A DNA stretch of 31,836 nucleotides from an uncultured Collinsella sp. (GTDB taxonomy: Bacteria > Actinomycetota > Coriobacteriia > Coriobacteriales > Coriobacteriaceae), in the NCBI GenBank assembly GCA_938023085.1, contig CALHDP010000024.1, forward strand, positions 1 through 31,836. The letters are read 5' to 3'. Under the pieces are notes generated by a model. It had not been told where the DNA came from, did no database searches, and worked only from the letters and a program-made list of their open reading frames with translations. Below, one piece after another: positions 7,661 through 16,256 of this stretch. The position numbers and the translations under genes were made by a program. Within the stretch, counting starts at the first letter, position 1; the number at the start of each line of letters is the position of its first letter.

Positions 7661-8728
7661 CTAAACGGTAGGTTCAATCCCCAGGTGCTCAAAGGTGCGA
7701 AGCGTTGCCTGACGACCCTGAGGCGTGCGAATCATCAAGCCGCACTGCAGCAGATAGGGCTCATAGACATCCTCGAGCGTGCCCGGGTCCTCGCCCACCG
7801 CGCTGGCAAGGGTCGTAAGTCCCACGGCACGACCGGAGAACGTCTTAGCGAGCGTCTCCAAAATGCGAATATCCATCCAGTCCAGACCGAGCTCATCGAT
7901 CTCGAAGAACTCAAGCGCCTGGCGACAGATATCGAGCTCGATGGGGCCGTTGCCGCGCACCTGTGCGTAATCGCGCACGCGCTTGAGCAGGCGGTTGGCA
8001 AGACGTGGCGTGCCGCGCGAACGCGAGCCGATCTCGAGTGCACTGGGATGGTCGATCGTCACGCCCAGGATAGTCGCCGAGCGCGTCACAATCTGCGCGA
8101 GCTCCTCGACCGTGTAGTAATCCAGGCGATATGAAATGCCAAAGCGGTCGCGCAACGGGCCGGTCAACATGCCTGAGCGGGTCGTTGCCGCTACCAGCGT
8201 AAACTTGGGAATATCCAGGCGAATCGAGCGAGCCGCCGGACCCTTGCCAATCACGATATCGAGGGCAAAGTCCTCCATCGCGGGGTACAGGACCTCCTCG
8301 ACCGAACGGTTGAGGCGGTGGATCTCGTCGATAAACAGCACATCACCCGGCTGCAAGTTAGTAAGGATGGCCGCCAGGTCACCCGTGCGCGCGATGGCAG
8401 GGCCACTCGTGGTCTTGATCTGAGCGCCCAGCTCGTTGGCGATAACGGTGGCCAGCGTGGTCTTGCCCAGGCCCGGAGGACCCGAGAAAATCACGTGGTC
8501 GAGCGTCTCGCCACGGCTCTGCGCCGCTTCGATCAACACGCGCAGACTCTGCTTGATGTGCTCCTGGCCACAGTAGTCGTCCAGGCGCTGGGGGCGCAAA
8601 GTGCGGTCGACATCGAGGTCCTCGGGCGTTAGCTCCGAGCCCACCATGCGCTCGCCGTGCGCCATGGATGCCGCCGGCGAGTTGCCGGGCGTCGCCCACA
8701 GGTCCTGAGAGTCATCGGCTTCCCACAT
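7661..8728 (-). CDS. ruvB: Holliday junction branch-migration helicase RuvB
   Basis: RuvB is the hexameric AAA+ motor that drives branch migration of Holliday junctions with RuvA. The 355-residue protein carries Walker A SGPPGLGKTTLA, Walker B FIDEIHRLN, sensor/arginine-finger region TTRSGMLTGPLRDRFG and the C-terminal winged helix ending VYEPYLLQCGLMIRTPQGRQAT. An N-terminal extension of about 35 residues before the conserved LRPQRLDDYCGQ is longer than in E. coli. ATG at 8728 overlaps the ruvA stop by one base (TGATG), so translation is probably coupled; a GTG one codon earlier is possible. It is the last gene of the ruvC-ruvA-ruvB unit. Confidence 0.97.
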   Translation of the reverse strand: MWEADDSQDLWATPGNSPAASMAHGERMVGSELTPEDLDVDRTLRPQRLDDYCGQEHIKQSLRVLIEAAQSRGETLDHVIFSGPPGLGKTTLATVIANELGAQIKTTSGPAIARTGDLAAILTNLQPGDVLFIDEIHRLNRSVEEVLYPAMEDFALDIVIGKGPAARSIRLDIPKFTLVAATTRSGMLTGPLRDRFGISYRLDYYTVEELAQIVTRSATILGVTIDHPSALEIGSRSRGTPRLANRLLKRVRDYAQVRGNGPIELDICRQALEFFEIDELGLDWMDIRILETLAKTFSGRAVGLTTLASAVGEDPGTLEDVYEPYLLQCGLMIRTPQGRQATLRTFEHLGIEPTV

Positions 8729-9348
8729 CACGCATCCATTCCGAGTCGCTTAAGCGCCGCGCCGAGCAAGTCCTCGACACGCATATCCTGCCCATCATAC
8801 CCGCTCAGGGCAACATCGGTCTCCTGCGGACTAAAACCCATGGAAAGGAGTGCCGCACGGGCATCATCGATCGCCGAAGGAGCGGCGGCAGGAACCGGCA
8901 TCGCAACCTGGCCGGGAATCACGTCGACCGGCACAAAGCCCTTATCCTTGGCAAAGGTGCTCTTGAGTTCCAGGATCAGGCGCTGAGCTGTCTTTTTGCC
9001 CACACCGGGTACCTTGGCCATGCCCTTGTCGTCCTCGGCCATCACCAGCGAATACAGCTGCCCCACGGTATAGGTGGAAAGCACGGCGAGCGCCAAGCGC
9101 GGGCCAACGCCCGAGACGGACACGAGCCGGTCGAACATCGTGCGCTCATCCTTTGAGGAAAAACCGAAAAGTGTCATGGCGTCCTCGCGCACCTGCATAC
9201 GCGTGTAGAGGCGGACCTCGCCGCCGGGCGTCGGCAACGTGGCCGCAGTGCTGCCCGAGATGCCGAGCTCAAAGCCAACGCCCGACACATCGACGACGGC
9301 CGAGCTCATCGTGGCCTCGACAAGCGTTCCGTGGAGCTGGGAAATCAT
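8728..9348 (-). CDS. ruvA: Holliday junction-binding protein RuvA
   Basis: RuvA binds four-way junctions as a tetramer and loads RuvB. The 206-residue product shows the N-terminal OB domain (MISQLHGTLVEA to YTRMQVREDAMTLFGF), two helix-hairpin-helix motifs (LVSVSGVGPRLALAVLS and VPGVGKKTAQRLILEL), a proline/alanine-rich linker (about 145-160) and the C-terminal RuvB-contact domain (DDARAALLSMGFSPQETDVAL). The start ATG at 9348 shares one base with the ruvC stop codon (TGATG), giving translational coupling. A longer in-frame extension upstream overlaps ruvC and is not needed. Confidence 0.97.
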   Translation of the reverse strand: MISQLHGTLVEATMSSAVVDVSGVGFELGISGSTAATLPTPGGEVRLYTRMQVREDAMTLFGFSSKDERTMFDRLVSVSGVGPRLALAVLSTYTVGQLYSLVMAEDDKGMAKVPGVGKKTAQRLILELKSTFAKDKGFVPVDVIPGQVAMPVPAAAPSAIDDARAALLSMGFSPQETDVALSGYDGQDMRVEDLLGAALKRLGMDA

Positions 9349-9869
9349 CAGTATCCGGTTCCTCTCTGTTGATAGAACTCGCCACCGGTGAGTGCGCGGG
9401 TGCGGCTGAGGTTTACGTGGCAGATGGCGCAGGCCAGGGCATCGGCGGCATGGTCGGGATGCGGGTCGTGGTCGAGCTGTGTTAGCGTGCGTACCATGTA
9501 GGCGACCTGCCGCTTGTCCGCGGCGCCGGTGCCCACCACAGCCTGTTTGATCTGCATGGGCGTGTACTCGCCAATCTCGAGCGCGCACTCCGAAAGCGCC
9601 ACGAGCGCGGCACCGCGGGCATGCGCCGTGGGGATGGCCGAACGAACGTTGGCGCCAAAGTAGATGCTCTCGACAGCAGCCGTGTCGGGTCGATAACGCT
9701 CGACGACATCCTTAAGGTCACGGGCGATATGCGACAGGCGCACCGCGAGCGGACTTCTGGCACTGGTCTCGATGCAGCCGTAGGCACGGCAGCGAACCTC
9801 GCCACGCCGCTCCTCGATAATCCCCCAACCCGTATGAGCCAAACCGGGGTCAATGCCCAAGATTACCAA
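9348..9869 (-). CDS. ruvC: Holliday junction resolvase RuvC
   Basis: RuvC is the dimeric endonuclease that cuts Holliday junctions. The chosen TTG start at 9869 (GGGGAGGT four bases upstream) gives a 173-residue protein. The four acidic/His metal ligands of the RNase H-like fold are visible as D7 (GIDPG), E67 (AVESIYFG), H140 and D143 (HAADALA); His at the third position matches the Thermus enzyme rather than E. coli, which has Asp. The canonical order ruvC-ruvA-ruvB is preserved with one-base overlaps. A GAAC-N4-GTTC box about 60 bases upstream points to SOS control. Confidence 0.96.
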   Translation of the reverse strand: MVILGIDPGLAHTGWGIIEERRGEVRCRAYGCIETSARSPLAVRLSHIARDLKDVVERYRPDTAAVESIYFGANVRSAIPTAHARGAALVALSECALEIGEYTPMQIKQAVVGTGAADKRQVAYMVRTLTQLDHDPHPDHAADALACAICHVNLSRTRALTGGEFYQQRGTGY

Positions 9870-9925
9870 GCCGACCTCCCCTCGCCACAAGCACAGCGCA
9901 AGACAAGGCCCCGCGCATCATTCAC

Positions 9926-9937
9926 GAACGTCTGTTC
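9926..9937. promoter_or_regulatory. LexA-type SOS box upstream of ruvCAB
   Basis: GAACGTCTGTTC is a perfect GAAC-N4-GTTC inverted repeat, the core of Gram-positive/actinobacterial LexA sites (compare CGAACRNRYGTTCG). It lies 57 bases before the ruvC start, and ruv genes are classic SOS targets. A TATTCT -10-like hexamer read leftwards overlaps its edge near 9939-9944. Confidence 0.7.
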
Positions 9938-10006
9938 TAGAATAACACAACGGGGCCAAGATGCTTAGTTGAAGTGTCGGGGTTGGAAGCGAATCCTATC
10001 CCATAG

Positions 10007-11995
10007 TTAATTTTGAGAAAAGAACGGGAATTGACGGGGATCCACCGGCGGGTGCGGCATCGGGCCACCACCCTGGGGACTACCTTGCGAGCCGCCCTGA
10101 CCGCCCATCATCTCATCGATGGCGTCCTGAACTTCGCCCTCGAACTTTTTCATTCCCTCGTGCAAACGACGCTGACCGTCCTCGGAGCGCAGCTCCTCCA
10201 TTTGCTCGGGCGAAATACCCAGTAGCTCGCCCAGCACGCCCATCATCTCGTTTCGCACGCGCTCGCTCGTATCCTCGTCAGCAAAACGGCGCACCTCGGC
10301 GCGCGCCAGCGAATCGACCGTCATACGCTCCTTGCCGTTAAGCCCCAGGTCGGACCACGCGAGCATGTACGGCCAAGAGCGCTCGGCAAACGAACGGGCC
10401 GAGACGATCGGCGCCGTCGGCAACATGCGGCGGGCAGCCTCACCCTGTCGAACGAGCATCAGCAGCAGCGAGCAGGCCTCAGGCTTGCCAGCGGCCATCG
10501 GGATGTCGTCGAAAGGTCGGCTGCGGTCCACGTGCGCCTCGAGCGCGCCATCGACCTCACCCGGCTCAAGCCCGCCGAGCAGCTGTGCCGCGCGGTCGAG
10601 CATATCGACCGGACCATCGAGCGTCGAAAGCGCTTGCGCCAGCACGCGCTCCATGCAGTCTTCCACCGCGTTGAGCGTCACGAGCTCTTGGGGCACCACG
10701 GCAGACGTGCGGTTGCGCACACGCGCCACAAACTCAAGCGTCGACAGGTACACATCGCCAAAGGGCGCGTAATCGCCCTGGTAGCCGCCGCAAAGCGCCG
10801 GCGCCGCCAGCGCGTACTCGGTTTTGGACAGCGGGCTCAGCGCCATCGCACCCAGCTCGAGCGCCGTGTCCTCCAGCATGAGGCCCAGCGTGCGCGAGCG
10901 CAGACGCTCGGCATCGCCCGCCGACACGTCGCGATCGAGCACACGCGCCGCATCCGGTGCATCGCGCTCGACGGTGCGAATGTGTAAACGCTCGGCGATG
11001 GCGCGGACGGCGGCACAGCGGGCAGCCTCGGCCTCTTCCTGCGCCGGCGTAAAGATACGGTTGCGCCCCAGCACCAGGCCAATCACATTGCGCGGGCCCA
11101 GAGCGTCGACGGCCAGCGCCGCCAGCAGGGACGACGGCAAGTCGCCCTCGAGTGCCACCACAGCACGCGACGCACCGTGGGCTCGGGCGTTGTCGCGCAC
11201 GGCGAGAACCAGCGCCTGCCACAGCCACTCCTCGGAACGGAACTCGGGCAGTTCGTGATCCTCCAGGGCATCGAGCATCATGCCGCGCTGAATCTCCTGA
11301 ACCAGCAGGCTCTCCTCAAAACACGGAGCCTGGGCCACCACGCGACCGCAGTCGTCGAGCACAAACGAACCGCCGGTATACACCGACTCGTCATAGGCAC
11401 CGACCGGCGCCATGCAGGCAAACCACACGCTGCGCTTGGATGCGATCTTGCGGTAGGCGCCGCTGCGAACGGCGGCAATGGCGGCAGTCTCGCGGTCGGT
11501 CATGTCAAACGCGTTGAATTGGAAATACGAAATGAGGTCAACACCGGTCGGCAACATCTCGAGTTCGCGGTCCAAGTCAAAAATCACGGCGATGCGCACG
11601 CCGTCCACGTCGAACACCGGCGGCGCCCAACGCGTGTCGCTGTTCTCGCCACGCTGCAGGGCAATGCTCGAACGCGCCGGCACCACATGACCGTCCTTGA
11701 GCATCATGTAGTCGAGCAGCGGCTGGCCCTCAAACGAAACCGCCGCGGGCACGATGCAGATCATGTCAAGCTCCTGGATACGCTCGGCGACACCAGTCAA
11801 GCCGGCAAGCATGTCGTGCTCAAAGTCGGCAGCGCCCACCAGGCCACCGGGCATGGCGCCCATAAAGAGCGGAGCCGGAACGCACAGCACGCGCGCCCCG
11901 CGCTCGCGGGCCAGACGAGCCTGGTCCTCGATGCGGCCGCAAATGCCCTCAATATCACCCAGGCGCATATCGATCTGTGCAAGCGCGAGCTTCAT
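10007..11995 (-). CDS. NAD synthetase-like protein, both active sites degenerate
   Basis: The 662-residue protein has the outline of glutamine-dependent NAD+ synthetase: an N-terminal nitrilase-type amidase domain (about 1-260, MKLALAQIDMRLGD) and a C-terminal synthetase domain (about 275-540, with AALAVDALGPRNVIGLVLGR and GDYAPFGDVYLSTLEFVA). The key residues are absent. The amidase Glu (normally FPE) is replaced in CVPAPLF, the Lys region reads ALQRGENSD, and the Cys motif (usually ICED) reads AVIFDLDRE. The ATP-binding SGGxDS is EGDLPS, and GTGNKSE is LSPLSKTE. A C-terminal acidic helix region and Gly/Pro/Gln-rich tail (about 600-662) are extra. The frame is intact for 2 kb, so this looks like a retained pseudoenzyme rather than a decaying gene. 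ATG at 11995 has GGAAAGG upstream. Its function is unknown; it should not be called nadE. Confidence 0.8.
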   Translation of the reverse strand: MKLALAQIDMRLGDIEGICGRIEDQARLARERGARVLCVPAPLFMGAMPGGLVGAADFEHDMLAGLTGVAERIQELDMICIVPAAVSFEGQPLLDYMMLKDGHVVPARSSIALQRGENSDTRWAPPVFDVDGVRIAVIFDLDRELEMLPTGVDLISYFQFNAFDMTDRETAAIAAVRSGAYRKIASKRSVWFACMAPVGAYDESVYTGGSFVLDDCGRVVAQAPCFEESLLVQEIQRGMMLDALEDHELPEFRSEEWLWQALVLAVRDNARAHGASRAVVALEGDLPSSLLAALAVDALGPRNVIGLVLGRNRIFTPAQEEAEAARCAAVRAIAERLHIRTVERDAPDAARVLDRDVSAGDAERLRSRTLGLMLEDTALELGAMALSPLSKTEYALAAPALCGGYQGDYAPFGDVYLSTLEFVARVRNRTSAVVPQELVTLNAVEDCMERVLAQALSTLDGPVDMLDRAAQLLGGLEPGEVDGALEAHVDRSRPFDDIPMAAGKPEACSLLLMLVRQGEAARRMLPTAPIVSARSFAERSWPYMLAWSDLGLNGKERMTVDSLARAEVRRFADEDTSERVRNEMMGVLGELLGISPEQMEELRSEDGQRRLHEGMKKFEGEVQDAIDEMMGGQGGSQGSPQGGGPMPHPPVDPRQFPFFSQN

Positions 11996-12034
11996 GGCCC
12001 AGCCCTTTCCGTCGTAAACCATCGAAATCGTAGT

Positions 12035-12066
12035 AAAAGCGCCGGCCGCATAATGCAGTCGGCGCT
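12035..12066 (-). terminator. Terminator after the superoxide reductase gene
   Basis: Read leftwards, AGCGCCG (12066-12060) pairs with CGGCGCT (12044-12038), followed by a TTTT run. It lies 47 bases beyond the superoxide reductase stop and before the NAD synthetase-like gene. Confidence 0.7.
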
Positions 12067-12112
12067 CGCATGTGCATATGCTAGCTATGATACCCCGAGC
12101 GGGGGCGCGCTC

Positions 12113-12475
12113 CTAGAATGTAGCGGACCACAGCCCATGCAGATTGCAATAGGCATAGACGGTACCGGTCTTGGAGCCGCCCGCGAAAAACGTCGCGGGC
12201 TTCATGCCGGGCTCAAGGTAATGGACCTCCAGACGGCCCTCGGCCTCAAGGGCAATCCACTCAATATAGTGCTCGGGCAGGCTGGGATGCTCAACCGAGC
12301 CCACGCGTGCGCGGATCACGTGACCGTCGCGCTCGGTCTCGACAACAGGCACGTGCTTCTCGTGCGCCGCGTCCTCAGTGTTTGCAGTCAGTTCCGTGCA
12401 GCCGGCAGGGGTCGCAACGTCGTCGCCAAGGGCGGCGATGAGCTTGCCGTCAGGGTCCTTAAAGAATTTCGCCAT
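12113..12475 (-). CDS. Superoxide reductase, desulfoferrodoxin family, no center I cysteines
   Basis: The enzyme reduces superoxide to hydrogen peroxide without making oxygen, a defence typical of anaerobes. The 120-residue protein keeps all ligands of the Fe(His)4(Cys) center II: H41 (AHEKHVPVVE), H63 and H69 (VEHPSLPEHYIEWI), and C110 and H113 (YCNLHGLW), plus the E39-K40 pair near the active site. The N-terminal desulforedoxin part is present in length (about 1-33) but holds only C26, so the FeCys4 center I cannot form; this matches class III enzymes such as that of Treponema. ATG at 12475 is preceded by AAAGGAG. It has its own terminator, and a palindromic stem-loop lies upstream. Confidence 0.93.
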   Translation of the reverse strand: MAKFFKDPDGKLIAALGDDVATPAGCTELTANTEDAAHEKHVPVVETERDGHVIRARVGSVEHPSLPEHYIEWIALEAEGRLEVHYLEPGMKPATFFAGGSKTGTVYAYCNLHGLWSATF

Positions 12476-12508
12476 GATGTTCTCCTTTGCTGATGTGCCA
12501 ATGTTCTT

Positions 12509-12542
12509 GATGGTTCTTATGCCCAAAGGCAGGCGAACCATC
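12509..12542. promoter_or_regulatory. Palindromic stem-loop upstream of superoxide reductase gene
   Basis: GATGGTTC (12509-12516) and GAACCATC (12535-12542) form 8-base arms; inside, TGCC and GGCA pair around CAAA after symmetric three-base bulges. It lies 34-67 bases before the start codon and could be an operator or an mRNA leader hairpin. Confidence 0.45.
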
Positions 12543-12627
12543 CACGGCATGGCAAATGAACACATAACGGGCAGGGACGATGGGGCAGCGCGAGCTATCC
12601 GCCCTAGCAGTCCCACCCCGCGCGCGG

Positions 12628-15600
12628 CTAGCGACCGTCACCGCCGAGCAGCGCCAGAACATCCTCGCGCGTGAACAGTGCCGACGAGATGCCGTCGCCG
12701 CCGAGCACGCTGTTGACCAGATCGCGCTTGGACTCCTGCATCTGCATAATGCGTTCCTCAATCGTGTCCTTGGCAATGAGCTTGTACACGGTCACGGTAT
12801 GTTGCTGGCCAATACGATGCGCGCGGTCAGTCGCTTGGTCCTGCGCCGCCACGTTCCACCACGGGTCGTAGTGAATGACCACGTCGGCCGCCGTCAGGTT
12901 AAGGCCCACGCCGCCCGCCTTGAGCGAAATCAAAAAGACCGGAACCTCGCCCGCTTGGAACTGCGCGACCATCTTGGCGCGGCTCTCCTTAGACGAAGCG
13001 CCCGTGAGCTTAAGAAAGGCGATGTCCTCCTTGGCCAGGCGCTTACCGATAATATCGAGCATACCCGTAAACTGGCTGAACAACAGGATGCGATGTCCGC
13101 CGTCGAGTGCGCCGTGCACGAGCTCCATGCACGTATCGAGTTTGGCACTTCCCGCCTTGTAATCCTCGTAGTGCAGACGCGGGTCGCAGCAGATCTGGCG
13201 CAGCTTGGTGAGCTCGGCGAGCACCTTGAGCTTATCCTTCTTAAACTCCCCGGCCTCGCGGTGCTGCACCTGCTGGGCGATGCGGTCTTGATTTGCCAGG
13301 TAGAGCTTGCGCTGCTCACCGGTGAGCTGAGCCACGACTGTGTCCTCGATCTTTTCGGGCAGATCGGCCACCACGTCTTCCTTGACACGGCGCAGCACAA
13401 ACGGCGACACGAGCGCTTGCAGGCGAGCGGCACTGTCGCCCTCGGCATGCTCGACCGGGCTTTCGAAGCGCTTTGCAAACGACTCACGCGTGCCGAGCAG
13501 GCCCGGCATTAAAAAGTCGAAGATGCTCCAGAGCTCGGATAGGCGGTTTTCGATGGGCGTGCCCGTCAGGGCAAAGCGCACGCCGGCAGGCAGGCGCTTT
13601 GCGGCGCGCGCCACCTGGGTGAGCGGGTTTTTAATGTACTGGGCCTCATCGAGCACCACACGGGCAAAGTCCTGCTCGACGTACTCGTCGATATCGCGCC
13701 GCATAAGGTCATACGACGTCACGACCACGTTATGCTCGGCCACGCCGGCGATCTGCACGCGGCGTTGAGCCTTGGCGCCCACAATGGCGCACACATCGAG
13801 CGACGGGGCAAAGCGCTCCAGCTCGGCGGTCCAGTTGTACACAAGCGACGCAGGGCATACCACAAGCGTGGGCTTAATGTCCCCCGCCTCTACGCGCGCC
13901 AGGATATGCGCAATCATCTGGAGCGTTTTGCCCAAGCCCATGTCGTCGGCCAAGATGCCGCCAAGGCCCAGGTGTTCGAGCGAGCCGAGCCACTGGTATC
14001 CGTCGACCTGGTAGCCGCGCATCGTTGCCTTGAGCGATGCCGGCACCGTAAAATCCATCTTGCCGAGCGTGTCCAGGCGCTCGACGGTACGGCGGAACGC
14101 AGCGTCACGATCGGCCTCGAGCGCGGGCGTGCGCGCGAGCATGCTGTCGACGAACAGGGTGCTCGACGCGGGAAGCGACACGCCGTCGAGCAGGTCGACG
14201 GCATCGACACCCAGGTCCTCGGCGAGGCCAAACGCGGCTCGGGCGCCCTCGTCCAGGCGAATGATGTCGCCGGACGTAAGGCGCGCAAACGTCTGGTGAC
14301 GCTTGTAGGAGTCGAGGTAGATGGCAAGGTCTGCCGCCGAAAGCCCACTCGCACCCAACTCGACGTCGAGCAAGTTGCTCTTGACGGTGGCGCGCACCGA
14401 AAGCTTAGGCGCAGGGCGTACCGAGATCTGGCGCAGGCGATCGCTGAGCATGACCTCGCCCAGCTCGGACAGGGCAGACAGGCCCTCGGTCAGCAAGTGG
14501 AACAGGCTCTCGTCATCGCGTTCCTCAAACGCCAGGCCGCCCTCGTAAAAGTCGAAATACAGGGCCGCCGTGTCCATAACGCGAAACTCCGCCACCGTAT
14601 CGCGGGGCGGAACGCCGGGGCGTTGCTCTTCGAAAGGACTGCCCGGAGCGCCCAGGCCAAAGAGATCTGCCGACCAATCGCCGTAGGTAACCGTAACTTT
14701 GCAGGTCACAAGACCATCGTCGACGCCAATCGCCATGGCAAAACTCGGCTCGGGCGCCACGGCGTCGAGCGCGGCGGGGGCGATCAGATCGGTGTAGTCG
14801 CGCAAGATAGGCAGCGCCATGCGGCAGAACTCGCCCACCCGGTCGGCGGCGATATGGACCGGCGTGCGGCAGGGCAACAAGTGCGACAGGAACGGCGCCG
14901 CATGTTGGGCAAACGCCGTGTCGGTACGGCGTGCGCGGCGCGTATCGACCAGATAGGCTGCGTCACCAGCGACAAAGCAGTACGTATCGGCCGGCAGGCG
15001 CAAGTCGTAGCTGCCTCCCGCCGCCGGTGCAATCTTGGCGGCAAGGAGCGGCGGGCGCTTAGCCGGGACTTCGCCCTCCCCCTGCGGCGACGGCTCGACT
15101 GCCACCTCGTAGGCGCGATGCGTCGTCGTCCCCCGCGACCAAGCAGGCTCAAAGGACAGGGTCTTGCCACGCAGCAGGTCCAGCACGGACACGACGGAAT
15201 ACTCGGATACCGGCAACTGACGCTCGGCGACAAAACCACTGCGGGCAAAGTCGTACGATGCCGAGCGCGAGCTCGTAATATCGCCTAGGTAGGCGACCGT
15301 CATTGCGACAAAGTCAAGCAGCTTTGTCGACACGTCATCGAAAGCCTCGGGCACATGGACAAACGTAAGCTTCTTGCCATAGGAGAACGTACCGCCGCGC
15401 ACATAGGCATCGGCCATGCCGTCGATATCCTTAACCACGTAGGACACCGAACCGCTACGAATGCGAAATTCGAGCGCCCAGTTAAAGCGATCGGCAAACA
15501 GCGGATTGTAGTACGGCACCAGCGAGGGCTCCAGCACCGCTTTGGGCACATCGGGGTCGATGGTGCCGGCGAGCTTGCGACGCATAGCCACGAGCTCGTC

Positions 15601-16092
15601 CATGCGCGCGTCCGAAAGATCGGAAAGCGCTGCCACAAGGCTCGGGCTCGTGGGGACGGGCGCCGGAAAGGGAAAGTTGGGGTTGACGGCCGGCGCTTTG
15701 GGCGCGGTGCGAACGGGCTGTTTCGGCTGCGCCGTAAACGTGCGAACCGGTGTGCGCAGCCCCTCAACAGGCTCAATGCCGCTGGCGTCCAGGTATGCCA
15801 GAGCCGTGGCAATAGCGTGCTTGCACATACCGGGGTAACGATAGGCGGCGGGGCAATCGCAGTCGTAGTCGATCACCTCGTGCTCGTCCATATCGAGCGC
15901 CACGTGCGTCTTGTACAGGTCGCCGCGCGAACCGCGCACCGAGCCCTCAACCGTCACGTTTTTGGAGAAGCGCGAGCCGCTGTCCTCGATCGACAGCACG
16001 GCGCCGTTGAGCATGAGCGAACGCCCCTTCATAAAGGTGCCGCTCAACGCCGCCTCTTTGCGAAGCGCCTGCACAAACGTCCCCTGCGCCAT
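12628..16092 (-). CDS. SWIM zinc-finger SNF2/Rad54-family helicase
   Basis: The 1154-residue protein is a SWI2/SNF2-type ATP-dependent DNA translocase. An N-terminal SWIM zinc finger (C78-x-C80-x9-C90-x-H92) is followed by a long family-specific middle region (about 150-690). The helicase core has motif I DDMGLGKT near 715-722, motif II LDEAQ near 814, motif III LTGTPIENRLSELWSIFDFL, and in the second RecA lobe LFSQFTGMLDIIGKRL, SLKAGGVGLNLTAAD and DQATDRAHRIGQ. Bacterial members (HepA/YwqA-like) are linked to DNA repair or transcription recycling; the exact role is not set by sequence. ATG at 16092 has GGAGG about 6 bases upstream. No partner gene is attached; the next gene leftwards, superoxide reductase, has its own leader. 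Confidence 0.94.
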   Translation of the reverse strand: MAQGTFVQALRKEAALSGTFMKGRSLMLNGAVLSIEDSGSRFSKNVTVEGSVRGSRGDLYKTHVALDMDEHEVIDYDCDCPAAYRYPGMCKHAIATALAYLDASGIEPVEGLRTPVRTFTAQPKQPVRTAPKAPAVNPNFPFPAPVPTSPSLVAALSDLSDARMDELVAMRRKLAGTIDPDVPKAVLEPSLVPYYNPLFADRFNWALEFRIRSGSVSYVVKDIDGMADAYVRGGTFSYGKKLTFVHVPEAFDDVSTKLLDFVAMTVAYLGDITSSRSASYDFARSGFVAERQLPVSEYSVVSVLDLLRGKTLSFEPAWSRGTTTHRAYEVAVEPSPQGEGEVPAKRPPLLAAKIAPAAGGSYDLRLPADTYCFVAGDAAYLVDTRRARRTDTAFAQHAAPFLSHLLPCRTPVHIAADRVGEFCRMALPILRDYTDLIAPAALDAVAPEPSFAMAIGVDDGLVTCKVTVTYGDWSADLFGLGAPGSPFEEQRPGVPPRDTVAEFRVMDTAALYFDFYEGGLAFEERDDESLFHLLTEGLSALSELGEVMLSDRLRQISVRPAPKLSVRATVKSNLLDVELGASGLSAADLAIYLDSYKRHQTFARLTSGDIIRLDEGARAAFGLAEDLGVDAVDLLDGVSLPASSTLFVDSMLARTPALEADRDAAFRRTVERLDTLGKMDFTVPASLKATMRGYQVDGYQWLGSLEHLGLGGILADDMGLGKTLQMIAHILARVEAGDIKPTLVVCPASLVYNWTAELERFAPSLDVCAIVGAKAQRRVQIAGVAEHNVVVTSYDLMRRDIDEYVEQDFARVVLDEAQYIKNPLTQVARAAKRLPAGVRFALTGTPIENRLSELWSIFDFLMPGLLGTRESFAKRFESPVEHAEGDSAARLQALVSPFVLRRVKEDVVADLPEKIEDTVVAQLTGEQRKLYLANQDRIAQQVQHREAGEFKKDKLKVLAELTKLRQICCDPRLHYEDYKAGSAKLDTCMELVHGALDGGHRILLFSQFTGMLDIIGKRLAKEDIAFLKLTGASSKESRAKMVAQFQAGEVPVFLISLKAGGVGLNLTAADVVIHYDPWWNVAAQDQATDRAHRIGQQHTVTVYKLIAKDTIEERIMQMQESKRDLVNSVLGGDGISSALFTREDVLALLGGDGR

Positions 16093-16113
16093 CACTTCCT
16101 CCAATCGCACCCA

Positions 16114-16240
16114 GGGTAGCTAATTTGGGACGGGGTTATTTTAGCTACCCCCACATGTTGGTTGAGAGTTATTCAAATCCCAGCCAATTCGCCGTCAGCC
16201 AAAGGGTAGCTAAAAAAGCCCCGTCCCAAATTAGCTGCCC
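16114..16240. repeat. 127-base inverted-repeat element between SNF2 and dnaE genes
   Basis: Two 37-base arms (16114-16150 and 16204-16240) are inverted copies with three mismatches, around a 53-base centre. Each arm is itself nearly palindromic at its ends (GGGTAGCTAA ... TTAGCTACCC), enclosing a core TTTGGGACGGGG. It resembles a REP-type or MITE-like element. Read leftwards, the arm nearer dnaE ends in TTTTTT inside the hairpin and could contribute to ending dnaE transcription. Confidence 0.75.
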
Positions 16241-16256
16241 CTCAGCAACGCCGTCC

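Noticed and set aside
11177..13512. Plus-strand frames opposite the NAD synthetase-like, superoxide reductase and SNF2 genes
   Set aside because: Shadows of real genes in high-GC DNA with no ribosome sites or domains.
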